Shown: piece after piece, positions 47,191 through 58,104 of the stretch | Layout of the letters: every line of letters starts with the position of its first letter | Numbering within the stretch: the stretch's first letter is position 1 | Source: Narthecium ossifragum | Lineage: Eukaryota > Streptophyta > Magnoliopsida > Dioscoreales > Nartheciaceae | DNA length: 64,000 nucleotides | Direction: 5' to 3' | Assembly (NCBI GenBank): GCA_963920575.1 | Contig: OY986964.1 | Coordinates: 16,991,987-17,055,986 of the forward strand | The notes under the pieces: model-generated | Seen by the model: only the letters and a program-made list of their open reading frames with translations | The model's database searches: none | What the model was told of the DNA's origin: nothing | Made by a program: the position numbers and the translations under genes

Positions 47191-49693
47191 TGTGAGGACA
47201 TGTCCCTCTATTCCTGGGTCGACTGCCTGGGTCGGGCCCGTGGCTCGTTGTGGACCATAAGGGCAATTTGGTAAATTGTGCCTTGTCGGTTTGTTTCACA
47301 CCCGCGTGTGCACACACTGACCTTGTTTGTGTTAGTGCTTGATTAGAATGGTTAGGTGGACCCGGGATCGGAAGATCCCAGCTCGAGCGCGCTGAAGCTT
47401 GCTTTTGGGCAGCTTACGGCCCTTGAGCGATTGATCGCTCCTAGGAGCGATCGATCGGACTCGTGAGCGAGTCGGTGGGTTTTTGACCCGTTCGAATCGA
47501 TCCAGCCTGCCTCGGATCGATCCGACTTGGTGTGTGGGATCGATCGGGTTGGTGTGTGGGATCGATCGGGTGCTGTAGTAGAGCAGTTGGGCAGTTGAGC
47601 TTCCGTCGTCCTCCATTGTCAGGAGAAGAGAGGACCTCTCCTCCCCTTTTTCCAGTTTTCCCCACCTTCCCCGACCTTCCCCAACCTTCCCCGACCTTCC
47701 CCTTCTTTCTCCTTCTCTTCTTCCTTCTCTTCTTCTTCTTTCTTTCTCTTCTTTCCCGCGGAGCCCTGCTTCCTCTGTTTTCTTCCGGCAGCCCCTTCTT
47801 CTTCGTCGTTCTCCCTCCTCCGACCACCATTTTGGGAGATTGAAAGCTCGTTGGATTCGTGGCGACGTGAGGACGATCCCGGACGTGGGTTGGAGCTTGG
47901 TTAGCAGCTGATTAGCGGGGAATCAGCCGGGGATTAGCGCAGTTCGGTAGGTTTTTCTACCTACGAGAGTGTTTAATGGGTTTCTTTTAATCTAGCCGTT
48001 AGGCCTTGATGAAATTGTGTTGTTGGATGCATGTTGCCTAGTATAATTACTGGTTTAAGTTTCATGATCTTTGGTTGAGTTTTTAGTAGGATTTATACAT
48101 GATTAATCTCGGATTTTCCGGTTTTTGCTGTTCTTGAAGAACAGCCGGCTTGCGGCGCATTTTTCGATCGGTACATGTATTATTTTGGGTTTTTATGAGC
48201 ATAAGAGTTGTAGATCTTTGAATCTACTCTCAAACCCAATTGATTTCATATTTTTCCGATTTTCGTACGAATTGTTATGATTTTTGCACTGGAGGGCTGC
48301 ATTGCAGAAATACTTGGTAAGTTAGAGTTGGATCGATCGGACTTGCGAGTCCGATCGATCGGACTAGACTTGGTGAGTTAGTTTTGATTAGCGGTTTTGA
48401 TTAGTGTTTTCCCGTTAATATAGCCGTTGGATGATTCTGGATTTTGAATATGTTGATCCTGGAATCTAGATCTACTGGTATCTAAGTTTGATCTTAAATC
48501 CGACGTCGTTTGGACGTCGGATCGACGGGGTCAACTAGCTGCTTGTAGAGAACATTTTGGTGTTTTGAATATAATAATATAAGCTCGAATTATAATAATA
48601 TATTTTTACTGTTCATCGAAGTTTTCGGGGTTGCTTCCCGTTGCAGGAGTCCGCGATTGACGGTCGTGGTACCGTCGTAATGCCGGGACCCGCTGCGGAT
48701 CGGCTGGCAGCGGTTGGTAGTACCGCTGCAGCGATCCTGTTGGACATGTATGCTGCATTGACATACTGTTGCATGCCTATTTCCTCTTGCTTGTGCATGT
48801 TCATAGCATACATTCTCTGTTGTGCATTAGTTGCATGGTTAGGGCGTGGGTGATTTGTGGATCGCCGTCCCGAGGCTGGAAGCTCGGATTTAGCCCTAGG
48901 ACCGGGGTTGGGTAGCTTGGTCCAGGTTCGAATTGTGGTGTCCAGTCAAACTTGATGATAAGCTTAGATGACTGGTACACATGTTGCTTGGTGATTATAG
49001 AGGTCGTGTCCGCCTTAAGTCGGATGCTGAGGTGTAGCCGGTGTTCCACTGTGTTGACCCTTGAGTAGAGGGGTTGCCTACTTAGCGGTGCAGTTTCCCG
49101 CCTGCTTTGCCGGTACCTGCTTGTGGGCTAGCAGTGTTGTTTCCTGCTACTGAGTGCAACCAGACATGTGACCAGCTCGGCTGGAAGACCATGATCGTGG
49201 GCCTCAGGGACACGCGGTGGGGTTGTGGGACCCCTGTGTACACCCAGGTCTTACTTGAGGGCGACACTTTTGTGTTCCCCTTCCTTCTGTGTGAAGTGTA
49301 GAACCCTACTGAGCTTTATGCTCACTCCTACCCGGGCTGCGTTTTGCAGGTGCAGGCGCCAGCTCTTCTTCAATAGCCCATACCGGGCAGGTGTTTGGTG
49401 GTGCGGCGGCGTCTGGCGGGGTCTGAGATTCGGTGATTATCATTCTACACTTTTGTTATCGTTAGTCTCCTACGGGAGTATGATGTATAAACTGTTATAA
49501 CCCCTTTGAGGTTTTGGATTATTATATTATATCTGTTGAGGTTTTAAATCTGTTGTATTATTCAGGGGTGCTTATGAACAGTTTAATGAAATCAGTCAGT
49601 TGGGGGGCACCCCTCGCCTTTATTTCCGCATTTAGTTTGGTTCTGGTTCGCGTCGCCCGGCCCGGTTGGGCTTTCGCGGGTCGGGGCGCGACA
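47191..49693 (+). repeat. Tekay-4 5' LTR
   Basis: The 2503 bp LTR runs from TGTGAGGACATGTCCC to GGGTCGGGGCGCGACA. GATCGATC sites cluster at 47437-47575, with two more at 48332-48360. A C/T-rich tract (CCCCGACCTTCC repeats, then CTTCTTC) at 47640-47760 differs in copy number from the 3' LTR. Confidence 0.9.
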
Positions 49694-49712
49694 GCTTGGT
49701 ATCAGAGCATAG
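49694..49712 (+). other. Tekay-4 primer binding site
   Basis: GCTTGGTATCAGAGCATAG follows the LTR end directly. TGGTATCAGAGC is the standard initiator-Met tRNA complement. Confidence 0.88.
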
Positions 49713-49895
49713 GTTGTAGATCCCAGGGTTAGGATCATGATTCGGTTGAGATTGAGCGTGGAATGGGTTAGTTTTATGTCTAGAACATCCGTGCATGCTC
49801 CTTGTGATGTGTTATGCTTTTTCGCTTCCTGTTTGAACTGCTTGTTTTGCGTTTTCTGACGAGTGAACGCTCGTTTGTCGTTGGTGATTTCGCAG

Positions 49896-51173
49896 ATGGC
49901 GGGAGCTCGAGACCGGCCTTTGGTTATCGGTCGGGGTGGGGCACGACCCGGTCGGCCCGCCCGATCGAGCGGGGAGGTTTCCGCTAGGGTGGTACGAGCT
50001 CGACGGACTGGGCCATCACCAGCGACGGTTTCGGTTGCACGGGAGGAGACCCTTCTCGCAAAGGAGAGGGTTCTCGCTCCGGTCGACGGGCGGGCCGCGG
50101 CAGCGGTCATGATGGACTTCCAGCGGCTGAACCCGCCTAGGTTCAGCGGTGAGACTGGAGATCCGACCACGGCAGATGGCTGGCTTCGAGGAGTCACGCG
50201 CGTTCTCGACGCTCTCTTCGTCGAGGATGACCGGATCCGGGTCGCCCTCGCGGCGTTCCAGTTCGACGGAGACGCTCTTGACTGGTGGTGCACCGCCTAG
50301 CACACCAGTTACGGAGAGGAGCCGATGTGGGAGGAGTTCAGAGCGTAGTTCTTGGACGCGTACTTCCCGGAGAGTACTCGTGACGCTCTGTCTCGCGAGT
50401 ACCAGTCCCTTCTGCAGGGTACTCGCTCAGTGCAGCAGTATGCCACCCAGTTCATGCACTTGGTCCGTTTTACGGGGGCAGTGGCAGCAGATCCAATAGC
50501 CAGAGCTCGGCAGTTTGAGTGGGGTCTTCGTCTAGAGATCAGGCGCCAGACGTGTTCCCACCGCTTCCAGACGCACTCAGCAGTGCTGAACTGCGCCTTA
50601 GTTATGGAGGCGCAGTTGCAGGACGAGAGACGCCGGGCAGTTCCACCGGCAGTCTCTACCAGCTCACAGCAGCAGAGGCCCCAGTTCAGAGGGGGATTCG
50701 GCAGAGGCCAGCAGCGGCGTCAGTGACACTTCCAGCAGCAGTCGCAGCGCCCCCAGCCGTCGCAGCGCCCGCAGCAGTCGCAGCGCCCGCAGCAGTTCCA
50801 GCCACAGTTGTCGAGTGCAGCAGGCTAGTTTCTCCTGACGACCGGGCCGTCTGGGCAGGCTCCGTCAGGGGGAGGCCAGGGTCAGCAACCTGGTGGCGCG
50901 CCAGTCACGTGTTTCTAGTGCGGGCAGCTGGGACACTTCCGTAGAGATTGTCACTTGCGACGAGCGTGGGGCGCTGTGCCGCAGGGCAGTAGATTCGGAG
51001 GGTCCAGTGCTTGGCAGGGGAGTAGTGGTGGGCGTGGACCAGGGGCTGGACCGAGCCGCTCCAGAGGTGGAGGCAGGCAGCGAGGGCGTGTGTTTGCCCT
51101 TCCGGAGCGTGAGTAGCCGGACACCGTTCAGTTGTACCAGCCACCAGCGTAGTACCAGCAGTACCAGCAGACA
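49896..51173 (+). pseudogene. Tekay-4 gag
   Basis: The start codon is at 49896 (MAGARDRPLV). Capsid core text includes FQRLNPPRFSGET, GWLRGVTRVLDALF and FDGDALDWWCTA, then QYATQFMHLVRFTGAVAADP. A glutamine-rich repeat tract (QRPQQSQRPQQ) follows, then a CCHC knuckle whose second residue pair is broken by a stop (CF then TAG then CGQLGHFRRDC, near 50910). Five stops fall at CAG positions of the family consensus and one TGA stands where Tekay-1 has CGG. It contains the 327 bp that Tekay-1 lacks. Confidence 0.87.
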
Positions 51174-54100
51174 GTGGGAGCGCCAACCGTACTCAGAGGT
51201 ATCTTTCAGCTTTCTAGTTCCTTAGTAGAGGTGCTGGTAGACTCTGGGGCGTCTCATTCCTATGTTGCTAGCATGTATGTGGCATCGCTAGGATTAGAGA
51301 CGAGTCGGCTAGAGGTGGCACAGTCTGTAGACTCACCGATCGGCGGAGCGGTTAGGGTGGACCGGGTCTGCCGATCTTGTTCCTTGGAGGTTGGAGGCCT
51401 CCGTGTCTGTCTAGACCTGCGGGTACTAGACATGACAGGCTTCGATGTGATATTCAGTATGGACTGGTTGGCAGCATACCGAGCTATCATCGACTGTGGT
51501 CGCCGGAGGGTGATCGCTTGGACACCCGACGGGACACAGTTTGTGCTGTTAGGGGATCGGTTCTCAGCCGATTCCTTTGCTTGCGGTGTGGGGAGGCGTG
51601 GCAGCGAGCTTTCAGCCTTGCAGGCCAGCCTGTCCCTGTTTGGGTCAGAGGGAGTGCAGTAGAGCAGTTTCCCGAGGATCGTGTGCGACTACACCGACGT
51701 GTTTCCCGAGGTGTTGCCGGGGCTTCCACCGCCCAGAGAGGTCGACTTTGAGATCGACCTGGTACCGGGTACCGCCCCGATCTCTCTCCCAGCGTTCAGG
51801 ATGGCACCAACAGAGCAGAGTGAGTTGAGGACCCAGTTAGACGAGCTTACCAGCAGAGGCTTCATCCGTCCCAGCATGTCGCCCTGGGGGGCGCCAGTGT
51901 TGTTCGCAAAGAAGAAGGATGGTACCCTTCGACTTTGCATAGACTACAGGCGGCTAAACATGGTGACGGTGAAGAACAGGTATCCGATGCCGAGGATCGA
52001 CGACTTGTTTGACCAGTTGAGGGTTCGGGATTGCGCCATCCCGAAGACGGCTTTTCGGACTCGGTACGGCTTGTACGAGTTTGTGGTGATGCCGTTTGGG
52101 CTGACGAACGCACCAGCAGCGTTCATGGATCTCATGCAGAGGATCTTCCGGCCATTCCTAGACCAGTTTGTGGTGGTGTTCGTAGACAACATTCTGATCT
52201 ACTCTCGATCAGAGGCGGAGCACGAGCGATACTTAGCGACAGTGTTGCAGCTACTTCGGGACCATCGGCTTTATGCCAAGGCTTCCAAGTGTGAATTTTG
52301 GCTCCCACAGGTGGGATTCCTTGGGCATGTGGTGTCGGCAACAGGGATCTCAGTTGACCCGGCTAAGGTCGAGGAAGTGGTACAGTGGCAGAGACCGAGG
52401 ACAGTGTTCGAGGTTTGCAGTTTCCTAAGCCTGGCAGGTTACTACAGACGGTTCGTGCGGGACTTCTCTAGAGTTGCCGGACTGATGACCAGACTGACCC
52501 AGAAGGCCGTCCCGTTCGTGTGGGATGATGCTTGTGAGCGAGCTTTCTTGGAGCTGAGGACGAGGTTGACCAGTGTGCCGGTGCTGATCGTCCCCGAGCG
52601 AGGTGTTGGTTACAGTGTCTACTGCGACGCCAGCGGTGAGGGTTTGGGGTGTGTCCTCATGCAGGAGGGCCATGTAGTTTCCTATGGTTCTCGTCAGCTG
52701 AAGAACCATGAGAGGAACTACCCGACCCATGACTTGGAGCTAGCAACGGTGGTCTTCGCCCTGAAGACCTGGCGGCATTACCTCTATGGCGAGAAGTTCT
52801 CAGTCTTCTCGGACCATAAGAGCTTGAGGCACGTTTTCACCCAACGTGACCTCAACCTGAGGCAGCGATGCTGGATGGAGCTACTGGAGGACTACGACTT
52901 TGCTTTGTATTACCATCCTGGTAAGGCAAACGTCGTAGCAGACGCGCTGAGCAGACAGGTGAGAGACACCAGAGCAGCAGTTGCAGGGTTGTCAGCGCGG
53001 CGGTGGCAGGCCCTAGAGACAGCGGGCCAGTTGGGGCTTGAGTTTGAGGATCAGGGATCCATCAGTTTTCTCTACGCAGTGCAGAGTATGCCAGTAGTCT
53101 TAGCCAGAGTGTTAGAGGCACAGCACAGTGACCCAGAGCTCGAGGAGGTACGCACATCGGCGGGCACGGAGGACGCAGACGGGGACTGGACAGTATCGTC
53201 AGACGGAGGGCTACGGTTCAGAGGCAGAGTAGTGGTTCCAGCAGATCCAGTTCTACGAGACGACGTCCTACGAGAGTTCCACCACTCTCGTTTTGCAGTT
53301 CATCCCGGCGGCACCAAGATGTACCAGGATCTTCGGCGACAGTTTTGGTGGCGTGGGATGAAGAGGGCAGTGACGGAGTTCGTATTGCACTGCCTTACCT
53401 GTCAGAAGGTCAAGGGAGAGCACCAGCGGACTCTGGGGTTACTTCAGCCGCTTCCACTAGCTGAGTGGAAGTGGGAGCACATCACGATGGACTTCGTGAC
53501 CGGGCTACCGAGATCTCCTAGGGGGAATGACGCGTCATCGTTGATCGATTGACCAAATCGGCGCACTTCCTGCCTATGCGGACGACAGACTTGACAGATA
53601 GGTTGGGCAGCTTGTACGTGAGAGAGGTGGTCAGACTACACGGAGTTCCAGTTTCTATCATGTCAGATCGTGACCCAAGGTTTACCAGCAGGTTCTGGCG
53701 AGGCTTTCAGGAGGCAGTTGGCACACACCTGACTTTCAGTATGGCTTTCCATCCGCAGACAGACGAGCAGTCAGAGCGGACGATCCAGATCTTGGTGGAC
53801 ATGCTGAGAGCATGTGTCCTCGACGCCGGAGGCAGCTGGGAGGAGCACGTTCCCTTGGTGGAGTTCGCCTACAACAACAGCTACCAGTCCAGTCTTGGAG
53901 TAGCACCTTTCGAGGCGTTGTATGGTAGGCCGTGTCGTTCCCCAGTGTGCTGGACAGAGGTTGTAAATGCTTCACTCACCGGTCCAGACCTCATCAGCCG
54001 GTCGTCAGAGAGATTAGTGCAGATCAGGCAGAGACTTCTGATGGCTCAGAGCCGGCATAAGAGTTATGCAGATCAGAGGCGACGATCGTTAGAGTTTGCA

Positions 54101-54547
54101 GTAGGCGACAGGGTGTTCCTGCGAGCATCACCGTATAGAGGATCCGTCAGGTTTGGCAGAGGTGGTAAGTTGGCGCCGAGGTTTGTCGGGCCGTTTGAGA
54201 TCCTAGAGAGGATTTGCGAGGTAGCTTACCGCCTGGATCTTCCTCAGCACATGTCTGCTGTGCATCCGACGTTCCATGTGTCGATGCTGAGGAAGTATCA
54301 GCCATATCCATCTCATGTCATCAGGGTGGATGACATCGAGCTTGAGCCAGACGCGATGTTCGTCGAGCAGCCAGTTCGGGTACTTGACCGGAGGGATCAG
54401 GTCTTGCGGGGCAAGACGATTCCCTGGGTCAAGGTACTGTGGAGGCACAGAGGCACCGAGGAGATGACTTGGGAGCGCGAGGCGCGCATGAAGCAGGAGT
54501 TTCCACAGTTGTTTTCATCTCGAGGTACCTCTTGTCCTGTCTTTTAG
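51174..54547 (+). pseudogene. Tekay-4 pol: protease, RT, RNase H, integrase, chromodomain
   Basis: Protease LVDSGASHS (near 51237). A TAG at 51661 replaces the second Q of [24 protein letters not shown], motif A missing, and the active site as [10 protein letters not shown] (Asn for Asp). RNase [40 protein letters not shown]. Integrase: [31 protein letters not shown], a 7 bp loss near 53534 that shifts the frame, SDRDPRFTS, TDEQSERTIQ and a GPFEIL domain. The C-terminal chromodomain-like block is [18 protein letters not shown], and the frame ends at 54547. All catalytic modules can be located, but RT is dead. Confidence 0.9.
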
Positions 54548-54605
54548 TGTAACTGTTTTTTCTGTTTCGAGCCCTACCTTTATCGAATCTCGGGACGAGA
54601 TTTCC

Positions 54606-54621
54606 TTTAAGGGTATTAGGA
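54606..54621 (+). other. Tekay-4 polypurine tract
   Basis: TTTAAGGGTATTAGGA lies next to the 3' LTR, identical to Tekay-1. Confidence 0.55.
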
Positions 54622-56515
54622 TGTGAGGACCTGTCCCTCTATTCCTGGGTCGACCGCCTGGGTCGGGTCCGTGGCTCGTTGTGGACCACAAGGGTAATTT
54701 GGTAAATTGTGCCTTGTCGGTTTGTTTCACACCGGCGTGTGCACACACTAACCTTGTTTGTGTTAGTGCTTGATTAGAATGGTTAGGTGCACCCGGGATC
54801 GGAAGATCCCAGCTCGGGTGCGCTGAAGCTTGCTTTTGGGCAGCTTACGGCCCTTGAGCGATCGATCGCTCCTAGGAGCGATCAATCAGACTCGTGAGCG
54901 AGTCAGTGGGTTTTTGACCCGTTCGGATCGATCCAGCCTGCCTCGGATCGATCCGACTTGGTGTGTGGGATCGATCGGGTTGGTGTGTGGGATCGATCGG
55001 GTGCTGTAGTAGAGCAGTTGGGCAGTTGAGCTTCCGTCGTCCTCCATTGTCAGGAGAAGAGAGGACCTCTCCTCCCCTTTTTCCATTTTTCCCCACCTTC
55101 CCCGACCTTCCCCTTCTTTCTCCTTCTCTTCTTCCTTCTGTTCTTCTTCTTTCTTTCTCTTCTTTCCCGCGGAGCCCTGCTTCCTCTATTTTCTTTCGGC
55201 AGCCCCTTCTTCTTCGTCGTTCTCCCTCCTCCGGCCACCATTTTCGGAGATTGAAAGCTCGTTGGATTCGTGGCGACGTGAGGACGATCCCGGACGTGGG
55301 TTGGAGCTTGGTTAGCAGCTGATTAGCGGGGAATCAGCCGAAGATTAGCGCAGATCGGTAGGTTTTTCTATCTACGAGAGTGTTTAATGAGTTTCTTTTA
55401 ATCTAGCCGTTAGACCTTGATGAAATTGTGTTGTTGGATGCATGTTGCCTAGTATAATTACTGGTTTAAGTTTCATGATCTTTGGTTGAGTTTTTAGTAG
55501 GATTTATACATGATTAATCTAGGATTTTCCGGTTTTTGCTGTTCTTGAGGAACAGTTGGCTTGCGGCGCATTTTCCGATCAGTACATGTATTATCTTGGG
55601 TTTTTATGAGCATAACAGTTGTAGATCTTTGAATCTACTCTCAAACCCAATTGATTTCATATTTTTCCGATTTTGCTACGAATTGTTATGATTTTTGCAC
55701 TGGAGGGCTGCATTGCAGAAATACTTGGTATGTTATAGTTGGATCGATCGGACTAGACTTGGTGAGTTAGTTTTGATTAGCGGTTTTGATTAGTGTTTTC
55801 CCGTTAATCTAGCCGTTGGATGATTCTGGATTTTGTATATGTTGATCCTGGAATATAGATCTACTGGTATCTAAGTTTGATCTTGAATCCGACGTCGTTT
55901 GAACATCGGATCGACGGGGTCAACTAGCTGCTTGTAGAGAACATTTTGGTGTTTTGAATATAATAATATAAGCTCGGATTATAATAATATATTTTTACTG
56001 TTCATCGAAGTTTTCGGGGTTGCTTCCTGTTGCAGGAGTCCGCGGTTGACGGTCGTGGTACCGTCGTAATGCCGGGACCCGATGCGGATCGGCTGGCAGC
56101 GATTGGTAGTACCGCTGCAGCGATACTGTTGGACTTCTATGCTGCCTTGGCATACTGTTGCATGCCCATTTCCTCTTGCTTGTGTATGTTCATAGCATGC
56201 ATTCTCTATTGTGCATTAGTTGCATGGTTAGGGCGTGGGTGATTTGTGGATCGCCGTCCCGAAGCTGGAAGCTCGGATTTAGCCCTAAGACCGGGGTTGG
56301 GTAGTCCATATTCGAATTGTGGTGTCCAGTCAAACTTGATGATAGGCTTAGATGATTGGTACACATGTTGCTTCGTGATTGTAGAGGTCGTGTCAGCCTT
56401 AAGTCGGATGCTGAGGTGTAGCCGGTGTTCCACTGTGTTGACCCTTGAGTAGATGGGTTGCCTACTTAACGGTGCAGTTTCCCGCCTGCAGTGCCGGTAC
56501 CTGCTTGTGGGCCAA
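54622..56515 (+). repeat. Tekay-4 3' LTR, truncated by Athila-C
   Basis: It matches the first 1.9 kb of the 5' LTR and breaks off at CTTGTGGGCCAA, where Athila-C starts. Copy-number differences in the C/T-rich tract and loss of one GATCGATC pair near 55745 separate the two LTRs. The rest should lie beyond 64000, with GCCAA as the expected duplication. Confidence 0.88.
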
Positions 56516-58104
56516 TGATGTTCCCTAGACTCTACCACAAGTGCATGGGTCGTGACAAGTAGAATAGGGCAAAAAGAATATCGTTTCCACAAGGAGGATG
56601 ATTCAAGTACCAATGTATCCAATTTCTTATATTATCTAAGCAATCCAAACGAGATATAACACTGACAAATCTGAACTGAAAGCAAATAAATATTAAATAG
56701 AGGAGTATGAAAGGTTTCTAGGATTTGGATTTCATCGATTGAATCTCTTTAATGAATTTAAATCTGGTTGCTGAAATTAGAACTTTGTTAATTATCATGA
56801 CTGAATTCCCTTTTTTTATGTGAAATCCTCTTTCAAGGTATAACTCAAATACCTAAATTAATTCTATGTCTACTTTCGTGATCACAGGAATTAATTTAGA
56901 TTCATTGGGCTCTTAGGAATCCTTAAACAAAAATCACCTTGTCATATATTTATTTCTAACATATACTACCAAGGTTTGATGAAACCACGAACTAATGTTA
57001 AACTTCAACTTTCGTTACTTCGTTCAACATCTGAAACATACAAGTCATGGCCAGTAACTTACAAGAAAAAGAAACGATTTCATCAAATAGCAACTAAAAA
57101 GAATATTCTCAACAACCCAACTCAATTGAAATCAGAAACTCAATGACTTCATCCAAACCCTAGAATAAGAAGACTAGGTATTCATGGTTGATAGAAAGAA
57201 AACCAATGTTTCATAAAGACACATCATCAATCAGAACTAGGATGAAGAGAATAGAATGAAAACGCTGATCCTCTTCTTCTGGTTCTTTCTCTGGTTCTTT
57301 CTCTGCTCCTCTGCTCTTCTTTTTCTGGCTTTCCTCTTCTTTTTTCTGCTGGCCGTTCTCTTCTTTTCTTTCTGCTGGCCGTTTCTTTCTCTGCTGCTCC
57401 TTTTTCTGGCCGTCCCCTGTTCCTCTCTCTCTGCTCCTCTAGCTGGCCATCCCCTGTTCTTTCCTCTATTCTCTTCTTTATTCCTCCCAGCCATCTTTCC
57501 TAAAGTGTCCACCCTTTCTTCCATTAACCACATACCAATCCCACTAATCAAGGAAAGATCAAATAAACTCCTAATATAACTAGGAAATGTGGTGCTCCCA
57601 ACTGGGATCTTCATGAATCAAATCTGGACTTCACAAAATGAATCTCGTCCACCCCAAGTGCAGGTGCAGCAATTCCGAGTATGATGGCTTCATCAATTTT
57701 TCTGTCTTTATTCAGCCTGAATCAGCAAACACTCCAAACATGAAAGTTGTAGCGCTCTTCCTTAGCTTTCGAACGCATCCTGGATCATCCCAATCAGAGT
57801 TTGTATGAAGAAGTTATGTTCAAATTACTAACTGCTGTGCAGAATGTCCAGAATTGCTCAATTAACTTCGTTTTGCACTTTAGGTATTCAATTGCATCCA
57901 GGCCTAGCCCGAATTGTGCTTCTTCCCATCATCCAATGTTCAAATGATTCAATATCTAAATACCTGCAATTATCCAAAAATTCCCAAGAATTAAGTAAAT
58001 GCAGAAGTCACCTAAAATTCTTGATAAAAGAGCAAGGAATGATGTAAAACACTTGAATCTGACAATCAATCTTAAGAAGATGTGTGGAAATAATTCCTGC
58101 ATCA
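56516..58104 (-). repeat. Athila-C 3' LTR
   Basis: The 1589 bp unit starts TGATGTTCCCTAGAC and ends TTCCTGCATCA. The edges are set by the Tekay-4 break on the left and by the purine tract on the right. A pyrimidine-rich low-complexity stretch (TTCTTTCTCTG repeats) fills 57265-57485. No GATCGATC array is present. Confidence 0.75.

Larger units (their letters stand above)
47191..56515 (+). mobile_element. Tekay-4: Ty3/gypsy chromovirus (Tekay/Del type), near full length
   Basis: 5' LTR 47191-49693, interior 49694-54621, 3' LTR from 54622, cut at 56515 by Athila-C. The gene order gag, protease, RT, RNase H, integrase, chromodomain and the Met-tRNA primer site place it in the chromovirus group. 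It is inactive: seven or more in-frame stops, an RT deletion of 54 bp, FVDN for FVDD, and a 7 bp integrase deletion. Its RNase H is the only complete copy of this family in the window. Confidence 0.92.

Noticed and set aside
49592..50293. 233-codon minus-strand ORF
   Set aside because: It is antisense to the Tekay-4 leader and gag, a shadow of the real frame.
57237..57614. Lysine/arginine-rich ORF on the minus strand
   Set aside because: It is the translation of a pyrimidine-rich low-complexity tract inside the Athila-C LTR.
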